From Dillenia suffruticosa (lineage: Eukaryota > Streptophyta > Magnoliopsida > Dilleniales > Dilleniaceae): a stretch of 64,000 bases of DNA. Shown in pieces: positions 44,475 through 57,700 of this stretch. Numbering within the stretch: the stretch's first letter is position 1; the number at the start of each line of letters is the position of its first letter. The notes under the pieces were generated by a model. The model made no database searches. It was not told where the DNA came from and was given only the letters and a program-made list of their open reading frames with translations. The stretch covers positions 23,135,201-23,199,200 of the forward strand of contig JAVTVX010000004.1 in NCBI GenBank assembly GCA_033439265.1. The letters are read 5' to 3'. The translations under genes were made by a program, and so were the position numbers.

Positions 44475-46959
44475 TTGTGGATAAAGCAAGGTCCACCATG
44501 ATCAATTCGTGACAAACACATCCACAGATTAATCCTCTCCTAGTCTTTCTTTCTTTGTTTCACCATATTTATTTATTCTATTTAGTGTGCTAAATGAGCA
44601 TGAGAAGAGATTCTTTCTCCTACGTTTGTGCAAAAATCCATTTCACTCGATATAGATAGAATAGAAATTTAGACAAAGTTTGAGTTTACCATAAAAATTA
44701 ACCTCAACCATCATTCAATAATTTTTAATATTAAAATTCCCATATATTAATTTTACCTAATCTCAATTTCAGACGCAGCAATATGTGAGAGGTTGGTCTC
44801 CTTTTTTTTTCGGTCCCTGTGGTAGAGTTTTTGTGTCACACTCATCCAACTCATGCCCCTATCAGGTTCCACTCCTTAGGGCTCCGCGCGCGCGCGACAG
44901 CGAGAGCGAGACATAGAGATTGCACTTTTGTAGTAATAGAAAAAAGAGTAAAAATGTAATTTTCAATCAATCATGCGTTGGTGAGTGGAAAATTTGTAAC
45001 CCTTTGAGAGAAAAATGTAATTTTCAATTAATCACGCGTTGTTTAGTGGAAAATTTGCAAGAATTTCAAAGAAATCAACATTTCTCATTTTTATTTTAGA
45101 AAAAGAAAACTAATACCTAGTTGATCCAAAACACTGATACTTTTTAAATAAATTCTCATATTCGACTTTTATATATTGCAAATATGGAAGAGTTGTTTTT
45201 TTAAAAAAATTTAACTCGATTGAAATCAGATTTAGTCAAATCCAATATAATTGTCGAACACCGATAGTTTATTAAAAGAAAAAAAAAAAGAAAACGTAGC
45301 TTTCAAGGTGAGATAGACCAGTAGCTGAGAGTATTAATCAATTTAAATCTACAGGCTTAGAATTCTTGTTAAAATTTTCACTGTGGTGTACTTTATAGCA
45401 CGGCTGCTATTTGGGTGGATAGACCAAAACTTGGATGGATTGGACATGCACCGAAAGAAAATTGGGTCAATTTTGGTATGTTTTCATGATGAAAAAGTAT
45501 GCTGTTTTTGACTCTTTACCTGAAGACTTACGAACCAAAATATAGTCTGTATCCCCCACAACACCCATACACTTTAATTTGTATTTAAAAGGTAAAAATA
45601 TAATATGTGTTTAAAATTATAATTTTAGAAAATAAAAGTTATGATTTGTAATTTTTAAAATTAAATATATGCAATTTTTTAAATTTAAGGAGAGTGATGC
45701 TTGGCTTTTAGGAGTTATTATACTATATTGGCACCTTAAAAAAGATTTCGGACTTGAGTCCTATAGATAGAGAAAACAGGTATTAGGAAAAGTTCTTTAA
45801 AAAACTAGTTCAATTCAAATCTAATTTAGTCGAGATGATTTATTCCCCCCAAAAAAAAATACTCATGATTACTGATATCCAAAGGATTTTGAAGAAATTT
45901 AAACTGTTATGAGGCATCCAAATGGACCTTCCTAAAATATCCAAGACTTTAAATATTTAGCAAATTCTTTTAGGAAATACTCAAAAAATCTTAAATATCC
46001 CATAGATTTCATAAGTAATCGATATTTATGAAAATGATAAAATTGTCACACTCATAAAACCAGACATAATCGTTTTATAAGCCAAGCATGGTTTGGTTTG
46101 AACCTTGTCAAACCCACTCGTGTTCATGCATGTAACTAAAAAATGATTGCTTTAGTTTTTTGTTTAATTGGGTTTGATAATATTTAAAATAAATTAATTA
46201 AAATATAATTTCAGATATCAATGTTATAAGGAAAAAACAAAAGAGTAAAAAAGGGATGCCTTTTGATCTCAACAACAGACCCTTTTATTTTCTTCTGTTG
46301 GCGTTGAGTGGACTGTAGTGTTGCCAAGACACCAATATGTGGCGCAAGTATATAGCGTAAATCCCAAGCCATGGCAATGACTAGAAAGAAACAAAAGGTG
46401 GAATTGAGGGGGAACATCCCAATTGGTCCTACCAAGATTAGCATACATCAAATAGTCTTCATGTCAAATGCTTTTAATTGGCCATGGCCTTCGCTTCTAC
46501 ACATCCCACCGCTCTATTTAAAAAAGTTTCATCTTCCTATTAATTTAATTTAGTTGGTTTAGTAATTAAACATCGATATCCATTAAATAAAATTTTGAGT
46601 TCAATTCTTATGAACGGAAGTCAAGAAAATTTTATCCCTTAAAAGTCTAATAGATACCGGATATCGTATTATATATATAAAAAGATTGTCTTTTTTTTGT
46701 TATCTTGACTAGATCACCACTCAGTATCTAGAGTTTTGTTCTTACTATTTTAGACCGATCGCTGTAGAGCCCAAGTCAAACCCTGAAAGTGGTGGAATGG
46801 TACAATCCCCTATATTGGTATATAAAAAGATTGTCTAAAACAAAGGTTTAATTAATATATAGATTTTTGGGAAATTGGGACTCCATTTTAAATTGAAATT
46901 ATTAGGGTTGTTTAGATTTGAAATTTGAAAAATATAAAACTAGTTTTTTATTATGTCAA

Positions 46960-47150
46960 TGCATGCTTCACGCTATCCCAGTGTGGTCGAGTGGCCACCA
47001 ACAAGAGCGGTCTGTTGTACCCAAGACAGACATAAGTCCTCTGTTTCGTGCGGTTACACCAACATGAGTGCATCGGATCCCTCTCGGCGAGAGTGATATT
47101 AAGATAGGTGATCTTCTCAAAAGTTCTCGTGTCCATCATATGATTTCTAC
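46960..47150 (+). other. Possible mitochondrial DNA insertion (NUMT), ccmF-like
   Basis: A GC-richer island in A/T-rich spacer. One plus-strand frame reads HRIPLGESDIKIGDLLKSS then RVHHMI (about 47070-47145), which reminds me of a cytochrome c maturation (ccmF-type) reading frame in plant mitochondria. The upstream part is in a different frame. The recognition is from memory and uncertain; an unrelated repeat is possible. Confidence 0.3.
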
Positions 47151-47758
47151 ACTTCTTCTTAGTCCCTTGAATTAATTTTGATTATCATTTTAAAAATATA
47201 AATAATTTTTATTTTAAATCATTTTTAAATTTTTTCTAATCAAATAAATTTGATAAATGCCGTTAGTTAATATTATGTCAGTGTTACGTTACTACCAAAC
47301 AATCTAATTTAGAATATTTTTGGAAAAAGCGATTTCACCATTTTATGTGTTTAGGTTCTTGGGTAATTCAACTTGTTTAAGAGGCTGAATGAGTCGACTC
47401 CATAGTTTAATGAATGGAATCGTGAATTATATATGAACAATTTGGTTCATTTACAATTTTTTTTTTGGTTTCAAACAATCATTAGTTTGGAAGAGAATTA
47501 GAGAAAGGGGATAGGAGTTCGAATTCGAGTTCTAAATCAAAAGAGTAGATTTTAGTACCATTAAATCTAAAGATGTCAATAGTCACTTATAAGTCCCATT
47601 ATACCGATACTTAGTTAATTTCGTGACAGTACACTGATACTACTTAAACAAAATTTTAAGCTAGAGTCAAAAAATATATGACGAAGAGTTTTGTTACTTA
47701 AGAAGTCAATATGACTCGAACCAGATTTAATCAAAACTAATATGATTATCACATATGG

Positions 47759-47790
<32 letters not shown>

Positions 47791-49117
47791 AACTCGCATT
47801 ATTAGGTTGTCTTTTATTACTAATTTTCACTATTCTTTCATTGTTAATATTCTTCCTACGTCCTCTTTTTTTTTTTTATTCAAATGTTATTTCACTCGCA
47901 TTATCAGTTCAATTGTGGATAAAATGGAAAAAAGTTGTTTGAGGTGATTTGTGTATGTGAAAAGAAGATCCAAAAATTACCGGTTAGGAAAATCGAGAAC
48001 TTAAATATAGGAAATCTAATAAAACGTAAAGATAAACCGTTAAAAATTTAGATACAAATTATTCGTAAAAATATGATAGTTAAGGGTTTAGATGAAAAGA
48101 TGATATTGGATAGAAATGAGTGACGTAGAAAAATTCACATAAATTAAACTAACATATTTTAGATATATACATTTATTTATTTATTTTGTATGTATTTATT
48201 TATTTATTTATTTTTCTTTTTTAATTATCTCTAATTTTGTCTCTCAAATGGCCTATCACAAATTATTGAAATTAAGTCTCAGTTTGTTATTATTGTTGTT
48301 ATTCCCCTCGAAACAAACATAAGAAAATTTTCACTTTCCAGAATTTAGTTTGCTTTTTCAAGAATTTTTCAGAAAACAAATCTTAGTAATCTTTAAGAAC
48401 TTTGTAAATATTTTTCTCTCTCTCTCTTCAATTTAATACTCGATTATGCTAATTACAATAATTACATTTCTTAATTACATTCTTTATTTGATGAGCTTAG
48501 TGCAACACAAACCTAACTCAATGATGTAATAAGAACATGTGCTCCAGCTATGGCTAACATGAGCTAAAAGCAAGATCTAACTGAGACCCCATTTTTAATG
48601 TTGGACTGGAAAGCTCCACGGTGTTTGGATTGAACTAGGATTGCAAACATATAAACCCTAGAAAATACTTTTCATATAATTTTTCATTTTGTTTTGATTA
48701 TCTGCGAAGCAGCGTTCGATCTTCTTTAAATTTTTATAATATATTCAGATCCCAGAAACAGCTGAGGCATACTCTTTTGATTCCTAAGCAACCAACAATA
48801 ATGTGCATTATTCTATAATGATTCTGCCTATGTAGAGATCTTGTCCATTTTTGCTTTATAATGCACCAAATTTAGATCATTATAGTATAGTTAGTCGCAC
48901 CTACTACAGAGACGGGCAAAACCCCAAAGTACCCATTGATGTTGCTATAGAATTTGGAACATCACTGTTGGGGATGTAAGAAGAAATTAAGACTATAAAC
49001 AAGATGAACAAAATGAGTAAATAATCGTATAACATAAATATTTTATATGAAAAACCCAAAATGGAAAAAATTACGTGAAGAGATTTTACAAAGTCTAATA
49101 ACTCGAATTCCCATTCC

Positions 49118-49324
49118 AATTCTTATTTATTGAGAGAGTGTAAGGAGTTAATTCAGAGACTTTCCATCCTGAATGTTCAATGTCTCCTTAGGAAAGGAAA
49201 TTCGTGTGCCAATGCTATTGCAAAGTTGGGTTATAAGGTCTCTCCTGAGGTTCACACATTCTACTCACCTTCTATTGAGATTCTTCGTCTTTTAAAGAGA
49301 CCCGAGAGACATGGCCTCTCTTAG
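49118..49324 (+). pseudogene. Second RNase H-like (RVT_3) retroelement fragment
   Basis: A plus-strand open stretch reads LRECKELIQRLSILNVQCL, then RKGNSCANAIAKLGYKVSP, ending at a stop at 49322. RECKEL and the N-x-CAxAxAKLG pattern match the end of plant LINE-type RNase H domains and parallel the fragment at 225-560. It is only the C-terminal third of the domain, with no upstream reverse transcriptase seen. Confidence 0.55.
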
Positions 49325-49784
49325 AGATTGATCGTGTTGGATAAAAAGATTTTTGATTTTCAAGTAAAAAGAGATTTCGCTAAAGAAAAGACTTTTAATG
49401 CTGATTGACACCCTTTCTTTTTTTTTAAATATTTTTACGAATACGCTTTTTTGACATAGAAGTACCTTTTTTTTTTAACTACAAATTCTCTTCTTTAACT
49501 CTTTCTTATTCTTTAAAATATTAATTTTGGCTCTCATATTAGACAAAACTCATTTTATAGTTAGATTTGAGGGGCGGGGGAGGAGAAAAAGAAGAAGAAA
49601 GGGAAAGCTGCTCGCCATTGCATGGAAGTGTGAGGCACACCACCATAGCTATGAGCTTTAAAGGAGTATCATATGAGTACCCCACGAGCCACTCCCATAG
49701 CAGTGCTCATGGCCCTAAAGACAGATTGGTACGCTATAACAATATTGGGCCAACACAGATACACATTTCTCTATTGCCACCGGT

Positions 49785-50131
49785 GTTTTTAAAACTGAAC
49801 TAGACCGTTGGTTCGATCAGTTCGTAGTTAAATTCAATTTGTACTGTTAAATCAGATAAAATCAAATCCAGTTAAAATCGTTGAAAATCGATCAAAACCG
49901 ATAAAATTGATAAACTGTTCAAACCGGTTTTCTTGATGCTAATGTTTTTCATATATCGATATAAATTCATTTTTTTATAGAGATATATGAATTTTATTTT
50001 ATTTTAAAATAGTAATATACAAATTATATATATAACATGATAATATCATTTGATTTGTCAATTGGTCCAATCTGAGTCAACCAATGAACCGATTGATTAG
50101 TCGAGTTGATTAGTGGTCCGGTTTTAAAAGC
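49785..50131. mobile_element. Short non-autonomous element with terminal inverted repeats
   Basis: The left end reads GTTTTTAAAACTGAACTAGA and the right end, reversed, GCTTTTAAAACCGGACCACT, giving an imperfect inverted repeat of about 20 bp around 347 bp of A/T-rich sequence holding several AAAACCGAT phrases. No coding capacity. The flanks do not give a clear target duplication, so the superfamily is undecided. Confidence 0.5.
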
Positions 50132-50610
50132 ATTGACCGCCACAAAGCAAAACTCTAATGAAAATGCAATGAAATTTTAAATCAACCATCGCAATAACTA
50201 TTCACAAAAAAAAAAAAAAAAATTGTCTATTGGTACACCAGAGTAATATTTTACAAGTTTGATTACATATGAGGTAGAAACACATATGAGGTTGTAATAC
50301 ATAACTAAGCCATTGAATTATAGTTTAATTGTCACCGTTTTTCTCTTGTCGTAAAAGTTTCGAGTTCGAACTGTCATATATATAACAAAGAAAAAGACAT
50401 AACTATATTATATTTTAGTATTTAAGTGAAATTGTAATTATGTCCGAAGATTTTTACATTTGCATTTCCTTTGATCGTTTGATATAAAAACAAAATATGA
50501 TCAAAGAATGTCAAACAATTTCTCGACTCGTGGAATAAATTATAATATATATTTGGTATTTTTCATTTTTTGAACTTTTATGTGTGTGTGTGTGTATGTG
50601 TGTGTATATG

Positions 50611-50660
50611 ATAATTCTTAGAGATGTCCCTTCGGGGACATCCGATAATTCTTAGAGATG
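50611..50660. repeat. Perfect UUCG-loop hairpin between 16-bp direct repeats
   Basis: GATGTCCC (50623-50630), TTCG (50631-50634), GGGACATC (50635-50642): an 8-bp perfect stem with the very stable UUCG tetraloop. The sequence ATAATTCTTAGAGATG occurs both at 50611-50626 and at 50645-50660. No gene is adjacent. Confidence 0.85.
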
Positions 50661-51394
50661 GCATTTTATAAGGGCATTATTGACTTTTTGCAAAGCGCCG
50701 GTGCCACAGGAATAAGGAAAGGGAAAACGGAGGACATGCATGTGGCTCACAAATACTATAAAGATATTCAATCATGTATTTTATTTTAATAAGATAGAGA
50801 AACTTTGGAAATGAAAAGAGGGTTTGGTGTGCATAATGATGCAGAGGCGAGTTGAGGAGTGCATGCGAGAGAGAGAGAGAGAGAGACTTTTAGATTGCTT
50901 TGCTAATGGGACTTGTAACTGAAAATATAATGTCTAGTGGGTTCAGGAGATTTATTTGTTTTGAAAAAAGAAGCTTTTTTCTCTCCTTTCTCTTCCTCCT
51001 CCCGGCACGTAAACCATCTATTCCATTTTGATCTCTGATAGTGAAAGCTTTGCTCAATTAGTTATTGGTTAGTTGATGAAGAAAAGGAAGCTTGCATGCT
51101 TTAATGCATGATAGAGAGGGAGAGAAAGGGAGAGAAAGGGAGAGAATTAATGGATCATCGACTTAGTGATTTGGATATAATTAAATTTTAAATTTTAAAC
51201 TTGAAAATGAGAAATATTATACCGAAAGAGTTGTTTTTTAAATAAAATTTTATAAATATTTAATCTGAATTAGTTGTAATATAATTTCAAGTATTAATGT
51301 GGGAACTAGAGAGAGGGAAAGTAATAGAAACCAATGTGGATTGATTCAAATGGATATAGGATTGAGTATTCTTAAGTATGATCGAGTACCCTTA

Positions 51395-51560
51395 AATATG
51401 ATCGAAATTCGACTCCCGTTGGGAGTATCGGATCCTCATGTGTATGGAGTATTTCTCGTTGGGAGACCCGTCCTCCGAAAGGAGCCACTGTAACGATTTG
51501 TCTAGATTAATTGGGGTGAAATTCTGGATACCGGACAGTACTTAAGATATAATACCAAAA
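51395..51560 (+). mobile_element. SINE-like repeat, copy 2
   Basis: A B-box-like phrase (AATTCGACTCCCG, about 51406), a GGGAGACCC segment, the tail CGATTTGTCTAGATTAATTG and an A-run (about 51552-51560). It shares order and tail with 41826-41985. The 5' border is not clear. Confidence 0.45.
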
Positions 51561-52462
51561 AAAAAGGAAAGTAATAGAACCGGAGCAAATTTTATCTGGG
51601 CTGGAAACCAAGGGCACCGCTACCATAAATGATGAAAATGTTACCATTATAATAATCAATGCATATGATATTTTTCACATTTTTCTCTTAAAGTCCCAAA
51701 TTTTGTACTTTTATTACAGCCCTACAACCTCTCCCCTCATTGGACACCCAATGTGATTAATGAGACTTTAATATGCATCATTTAGTGATTTTGTATGAGT
51801 TGTCACTCATTTACTTGCATATGTAATTTAAGAATTTCAAACCAAATTTAAAATTCAATTTTCACCCCCAAAAGATGTGAAAAATTCGGATCAACCCTCC
51901 GTTTCACACTTACTCAATTTTAATAAAATGTCAAATTATTATTATTTTCGATATAAAATATTTTCATATTTTGTATTAAAAACAGAAAATTAAAAAACTT
52001 GCCCTTTTGAAAAAAAAAAAGAAACTATTCAAAGGAATTTCTGTAATTTATAAAATTTTTAAAAATAAGTGTTTTTTGTAATTAAACACTTCCTTGATAA
52101 AATATGAGATGAATCAAAAGTTTCAAAGTAGCTTAAGATTTTAGGCAATCTATCTGCACAAATGATTTACTTCTTTAAAGACATTTACTAACTTAATTAC
52201 CTTCATAATTTGTATTTTTTTTAAAAGAAATTATCGATATTTATAATTATATTAATTCGATTAAATTCAATTTGAATCAAATTGAATATTTAAAGGTAAA
52301 ATTTTATAATATTTGATTTATTATGCATAAAATTTAAATTTAAAATTTTATTTAAATGATATCACGAGCCCAGTGGCTATCAAGGAAGTTAGTGGCTATC
52401 AATCAAGTATCCGTTGGTACCTCCGTAATGAAATTAACCTTAAATTCAGAATCCGCTTCAGT

Positions 52463-52504
<42 letters not shown>

Positions 52505-54432
52505 TTAAAACAGGGCATCCGAAGGACGTCCTTGTTTTGTTTGGTGACATGTCTCTCTTATCATGACTTAACACTGATACCTCCTACGATTGGTATTGTA
52601 TTCTTCTCGTTTATCACATATTCCCCCATCTTCCCATTTCATTTCACCATCCCAAGTTTGCCATAGAGGACTATGAAAAGGGACCTTCAAAAGGGCACGC
52701 GCCTGCGCTGCACGTGACCAACACTAATATTCTCTTTTTCCAAAAGTGAAAAAATGCTACTTCCCCGATACAAAGAAATAATGAAATCAACAAGGCTAGA
52801 TAAGCTAAATGACTTATAATCAATTTAGAATTAATCAAATTAAAAAATTTTAATTTATTAAAATATAAATTATCATGTAATATTTGATATATTTAGCATC
52901 TGACTCATTTAATCGATAAATATTACTTTTAATATTATAGAATATTATGATATATCGACAATTATTTAGTTTTTCAAATAACTATTACAAATAATTTCTA
53001 ATATCTTGATTTCATAAGAAAGATATTAATTTTGTTAATTACTAATCCACTATTTCCGACAGTAATTGATTATCATAACAGATTATCTTTAGTTCAAATT
53101 ATCATATATATAATTATTAATATTCATATCGAATATTATCATATTGGTTAAACTTGCTTAGAATCGACAAAGTTAAAAATTAGCTTACGTTCATATTCAT
53201 TGGCCCTTTTATTCACGTGATAAGTTTGAGATCGTATATCATTGTGAAGAGAATTAACAGACAATCAGTTCAGTGAAATAAATAGTTAGATTTCTTAACT
53301 AAATCTCAAAAATTTAGAAATAAAAAAATTACATTAGTTAAGAATTTATAAATATTTAAATCGAATTTATCAGAATATGACTTTAAATACCAATATACTT
53401 GTTAAAAACAAATCAATTGCGAGGAGAAAGTTTTAGTCACTAAAGTTAGGAACCGATATGGGGGAATGGGCAAAGAATCTTTCTTACGTACAAAAGGGGA
53501 GACAGAAAAACTTACGGCCCAAACATTACTCAAATTAAGAATAATTTCACTACCCCAATCACCAACCTAACCTTGATTTGATTTCTCGTTTATGTAGTTT
53601 TACACGTCCTTTAATATTAAATAAAGGGGTATTATTGGAACTCTACACGTCAAGAGGAAAATAATAAAATAGCACATTTTTATTAGTTCTCATTAAATAT
53701 ATTTTAACCGAATTATATCTGAAATGAACCTGACAAGTACTTGAATCAGATTAATTAAACTATAATTTTGGATACGGATTGATGTAATACTAAAAAAATA
53801 AAATAAAATATAATTTAATTTTTTAAATATATTTAGTTAAAGTAATATTTTAAAGATTTAGAGCACAAATGCATCACATTAAAATTGAAATCGATTCAAT
53901 TATATATATTTGTTCATTGCAATATCAGTTTCTAACATTAACGGTAGTGATGGGCGACAATTCATTATATTGCACTAAATATTTTTTAATATGATTATTA
54001 TAAGCATATTTTATTATGCTTTAGTAATACAATAAGAATAAATATATATAATATTTTTTTTTTTCTAAAATAATTTGAAGTTTTCATTTTGGCAATTAAT
54101 ACTTTCCCTTTTGTAAAAAGTATTTTTCGTCTCAATTATTCTCTTTCTATTTTTAATTGTTTCAAAAATAGTACTTCAAATATTTAATAAAAGTATTTAT
54201 TACCTAATCTTCTGTCTAAGCCTTTTGCTTGATCTTTTCCTTTCAACCATTGAAACACCAAAGGAAGCTAACCCATAACCCAAAAAGAGAGAGAGAGAGA
54301 GAGAGAGAGTCTAAAATTTATTAGGCATCCTTAATAAATTATAGGAAAATTTTGGTTCATTGGATGAAGATCCTCGTCAGTAAGGGAGAGTCCAAAAAAG
54401 GTGGGCCCAACTTTGCCTCTTTCTTCGGTGTT

Positions 54433-54438
54433 TATAAA
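54433..54438 (+). promoter_or_regulatory. Candidate TATA box of the beta-galactosidase gene
   Basis: TATAAA lies 341 bases above the ATG at 54774, followed by CT-rich sequence (54480-54502) and a (GA)n run (about 54695-54712) that would be in the 5' UTR. No better TATA motif lies nearer the gene. Confidence 0.45.
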
Positions 54439-54773
54439 GTACTTCCCTCCGCTCCTCTCAGCGGCACCATTTTTACTATCCCTTCCTCTCTCTTTCTCTC
54501 TCTAGAAAATTTGCTATCATTTTGCTGTTTTACAATAAATTTTTTTCCATAGAAGAAAGAACAAAATATTTTATTGAAAGAAAAAAAAGGAAGGCCCAGA
54601 CACAAAACAGCTGGTTCTCTTTCTCATTGTTTCTTTCCTTTTCACAGACCAATAAAGAACTTGTACAGAATAAAGTGCAAGTGGGGGAGAGGGGAGAGAG
54701 AGAGAGAGAGAGGGAGAATAAGCAACGAAATACGATTGCTACCTTGGGGAAGCAAAAAACCCAGATAGGTTTC

Positions 54774-57700
54774 ATGGGGTTCGAACCCAAAATACTTTTG
54801 TTGTTCTTGGTGTTTTCTCTGTTTTCCTCTGTTTTTGCCTCTGTTTCTTATGACCGTAAGGCTATTGTCATCAATGGACAAAGAAGAATTCTTATTTCAG
54901 GATCTATTCACTATCCCAGAAGCTCTCCTGAGGTATTCTACCCAAATGTGCTTCATGGGTCTCTCTTAATTTTCTGTTTTTTGGGTTGTTTTCCCTTTTT
55001 TCTGTCTACTTAGTTCTTTCAAGCTTCGCTTCAAGATGGGTTTCTTTTTTCCTCATTTTTAGTTTATTTTTCTTGTTTTGTATTTCTCCATTGTTCTTGC
55101 CAATGTAATAAATGGCTCTCTCTCTCTCACTCTCTCTCTAAATTTTATTTTTATTTTCAATTCCTAACTCGTTAGTAGTTTGGAAGTTCCAACGAAATGG
55201 GCATCTTTAAATTTCTTTTGTTTCATTTTTGTTAATGTTTTTTTTTCTGGGATTAAAAATTTTTTGTTTTTGTCACTTGGGCTCTTTATACAGATGTGGC
55301 CAGATCTCATTCAGAAAGCTAAAGAAGGAGGATTGGATGTGATTCAGACTTATGTTTTCTGGAATGGGCATGAACCCTCACCAGGCAAAGTAGTGGAAAA
55401 GATTTTAAAAAATCATTTTTCAGATTTTGTAAGTATTGCTAATTATGATTATTGATTATCTACTTATTTTTTATTGTTGGTGTAGTATTATTTTGAGGGA
55501 AGATATGATCTAGTAAGATTCATCAAGCTAATCAAGCAAGCTGGTCTCTATGTTCATCTGAGAATTGGTCCATATGTTTGTGCTGAGTGGAATTTTGGGT
55601 AATGTTAAACTTAAATTTTTAAGTATTTCTTTTTCTGAAAGAAATCTTTTTTTTTTTTTCAGAAAGCAATTATATAACTATATGTTTGATTTCCAGGGGT
55701 TTTCCTGTTTGGTTGAAATATGTTCCTGGGATAAGTTTCAGAACAGATAATGGACCTTTCAAGGTTAGATTTTTTTTTTAATTAAAAAAAAAATAAAGAT
55801 TTTTCACATGTGATCATTTCCTTGTTTTAGTTTTACTTATCATAGTCCACTCAAGTGATGACATTAATTTCTCCCAACTAACTTTGCAATTTGCATTGGT
55901 ATAATAAATTGAAGGCGGCCATGCAAGAATTTACTAAGAAGATTGTTAATATGATGAAAGCAGAAGGATTGTTCGAGTCTCAAGGGGGTCCAATAATCCT
56001 ATCCCAGGCAAGCAAACAACTCATCCTATACTTTTCCCTTGTCTTAAGCAACACTTATATTGTTTTCCAACACTTATATTGTTTTCCAGTTATTGTATAT
56101 CATATTTGCTCAAAATCACTCACTGTCAATAAGAATCTAGAAGTAAAACCACAGAAGTTACCATTTTTGGCGATGTCTGTGTATGACAGATTGAGAATGA
56201 ATATGGTCCAATGGAATATGAAATTGGTGCACCTGGAAGAACATATACAGAATGGGCAGCTAAAATGGCCGTGGGCCTCAGCACCGGAGTTCCCTGGGTC
56301 ATGTGCAAGCAAGATGATGCTCCTGATCCCATTGTAAGCTTCGATGGTTCGCCAAGTCTTCTTTTTCTTATTGTTTTTACAACTTTTGATTGCCTTTTTC
56401 TTGTCACTTTCTTACCTTCAATCTTGATGATTCTCATGCTCTGTGCTTTAAACCTTGGTGTGGTTGTTACCTAATAGTTTGATGCCCCCTCTTTTAGTGA
56501 AGGGTAAAATGAATATTTTTCTTGCCTGCACATGGCTTTGTTTTTGCTCTTTCTCTATCCTATCTGTTTTATTTTGTCTTTTATTTATACATATGCAATG
56601 ATAGATTGATGATTGTCTTCTTCTAAATCACAACCTCATGCACCTCAACTTCTATTGTCAGTGTTACTGGTCAACTGTGACCTTTTCCTTCTGATCTTGA
56701 TGATATAAAAAGCAATATTTAATTCTATTTGTGGAAAGTGAAGTGTTTCATTTGGTTTATGCATTTGGTATTGGAATCCTAGGATGCATGCCTAGATCTC
56801 TGGGTGGTTAAATTATTCTTTTCATTTGTATACTAATTATTTTGCTGATTTTAGTTCTTTTATGTTCAAATTGTGTCAGATCAATTCATGCAATGGCTTC
56901 TACTGCGACTACTTCTCTCCTAACAAGGCTTATAAGCCAAAAATGTGGACAGAAGCCTGGACTGGCTGGTAATTTGCATGCTTGCATATATATATATATA
57001 TGTTTCTTTTAGCAAAATTTATTGCAATCTTATGCCCCTTTTAATTTTTCTTCTGTATTTGCAATTGCAGGTTTACAGAATTTGGAGGGGCTGTTCCTTA
57101 TCGGCCAGTTGAAGACTTGGCATTTGCTGTTGCAAGGTTTATACAGAACGGAGGATCTTTCATCAACTACTATATGGTAAGTTAAGTGTTAATTGTGTGG
57201 ACATAATGGATTCGATTCTTGGTTGATTCTATTCTTACTTGTTTGTATTGTACCAGTATCATGGAGGAACAAATTTTGGCCGAACAGCTGGTGGTCCTTT
57301 CATTGCGACTAGCTACGATTATGATGCTCCTCTTGATGAATATGGTGAGCTCTTAGACTAGCGAATAAGAAGTGTAGACTTGTAGTTATCTATCGTCCAT
57401 GCTTTTGTTCTCAAAGTAATATGCATGTTTACATGATGTTTAAAATCTTGCCAGCTCTCATTTTTAAAATAAGGCGGGAACCTAATTAAACTGCTTCAAA
57501 AATGATGTACTTTCCAGCATGTCACTGGTCACCATCTGGCATGTCATGTGTGAAGTGTGGTTACCACCCTCCTTTAATTTAAAAGCAATTGCTAACTCAA
57601 TATTTAGATTGAATGAAATTACAGCAGTGCCCCTTTATGTTGTTACATGAGTTGTTGAGATTGGTGACCCAGTAGGGATTTCAACGTTTGCGGAAAAACT

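Larger units (their letters stand above)
39479..49117. other. A/T-rich intergenic region crowded with dispersed repeats
   Basis: No gene is supported by frame, splice sites or family resemblance. It contains copies of the dispersed A/T-rich repeat (39490-39610, 40325-40490, 40690-40870, 42070-42225, 43030-43195, 43920-44080, 46555-46680, 47600-47770), a SINE-like copy (41826-41985), a (GA)n run, a CG-rich run and a possible mitochondrial insert (46960-47150). Confidence 0.55.
50132..54773. other. A/T-rich spacer leading to the beta-galactosidase promoter
   Basis: No gene is supported. It contains the UUCG hairpin (50611-50660), a SINE-like copy (about 51395-51560), several copies of the A/T-rich dispersed repeat (51165-51300, 52210-52370, 53270-53405, 53690-53790), a (CT)n run at 52465-52500, and a GA run at 54290-54309. 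Confidence 0.5.

Noticed and set aside
46211-46553. Overlapping 60-77-codon frames on both strands
   Set aside because: No family resemblance, no splice partners, and the frames mirror each other on opposite strands; treated as spacer.
49567-49803. 78-codon plus-strand frame starting MRGGGGEKEEERES
   Set aside because: Low-complexity start, no recognised domain, no splice context, and its end runs into the TIR element at 49785.
54522-54773. Upstream extension of the beta-galactosidase open frame
   Set aside because: The extra residues are Lys/Ser-rich and precede a normal signal peptide starting at 54774; they lie in the presumed 5' UTR.
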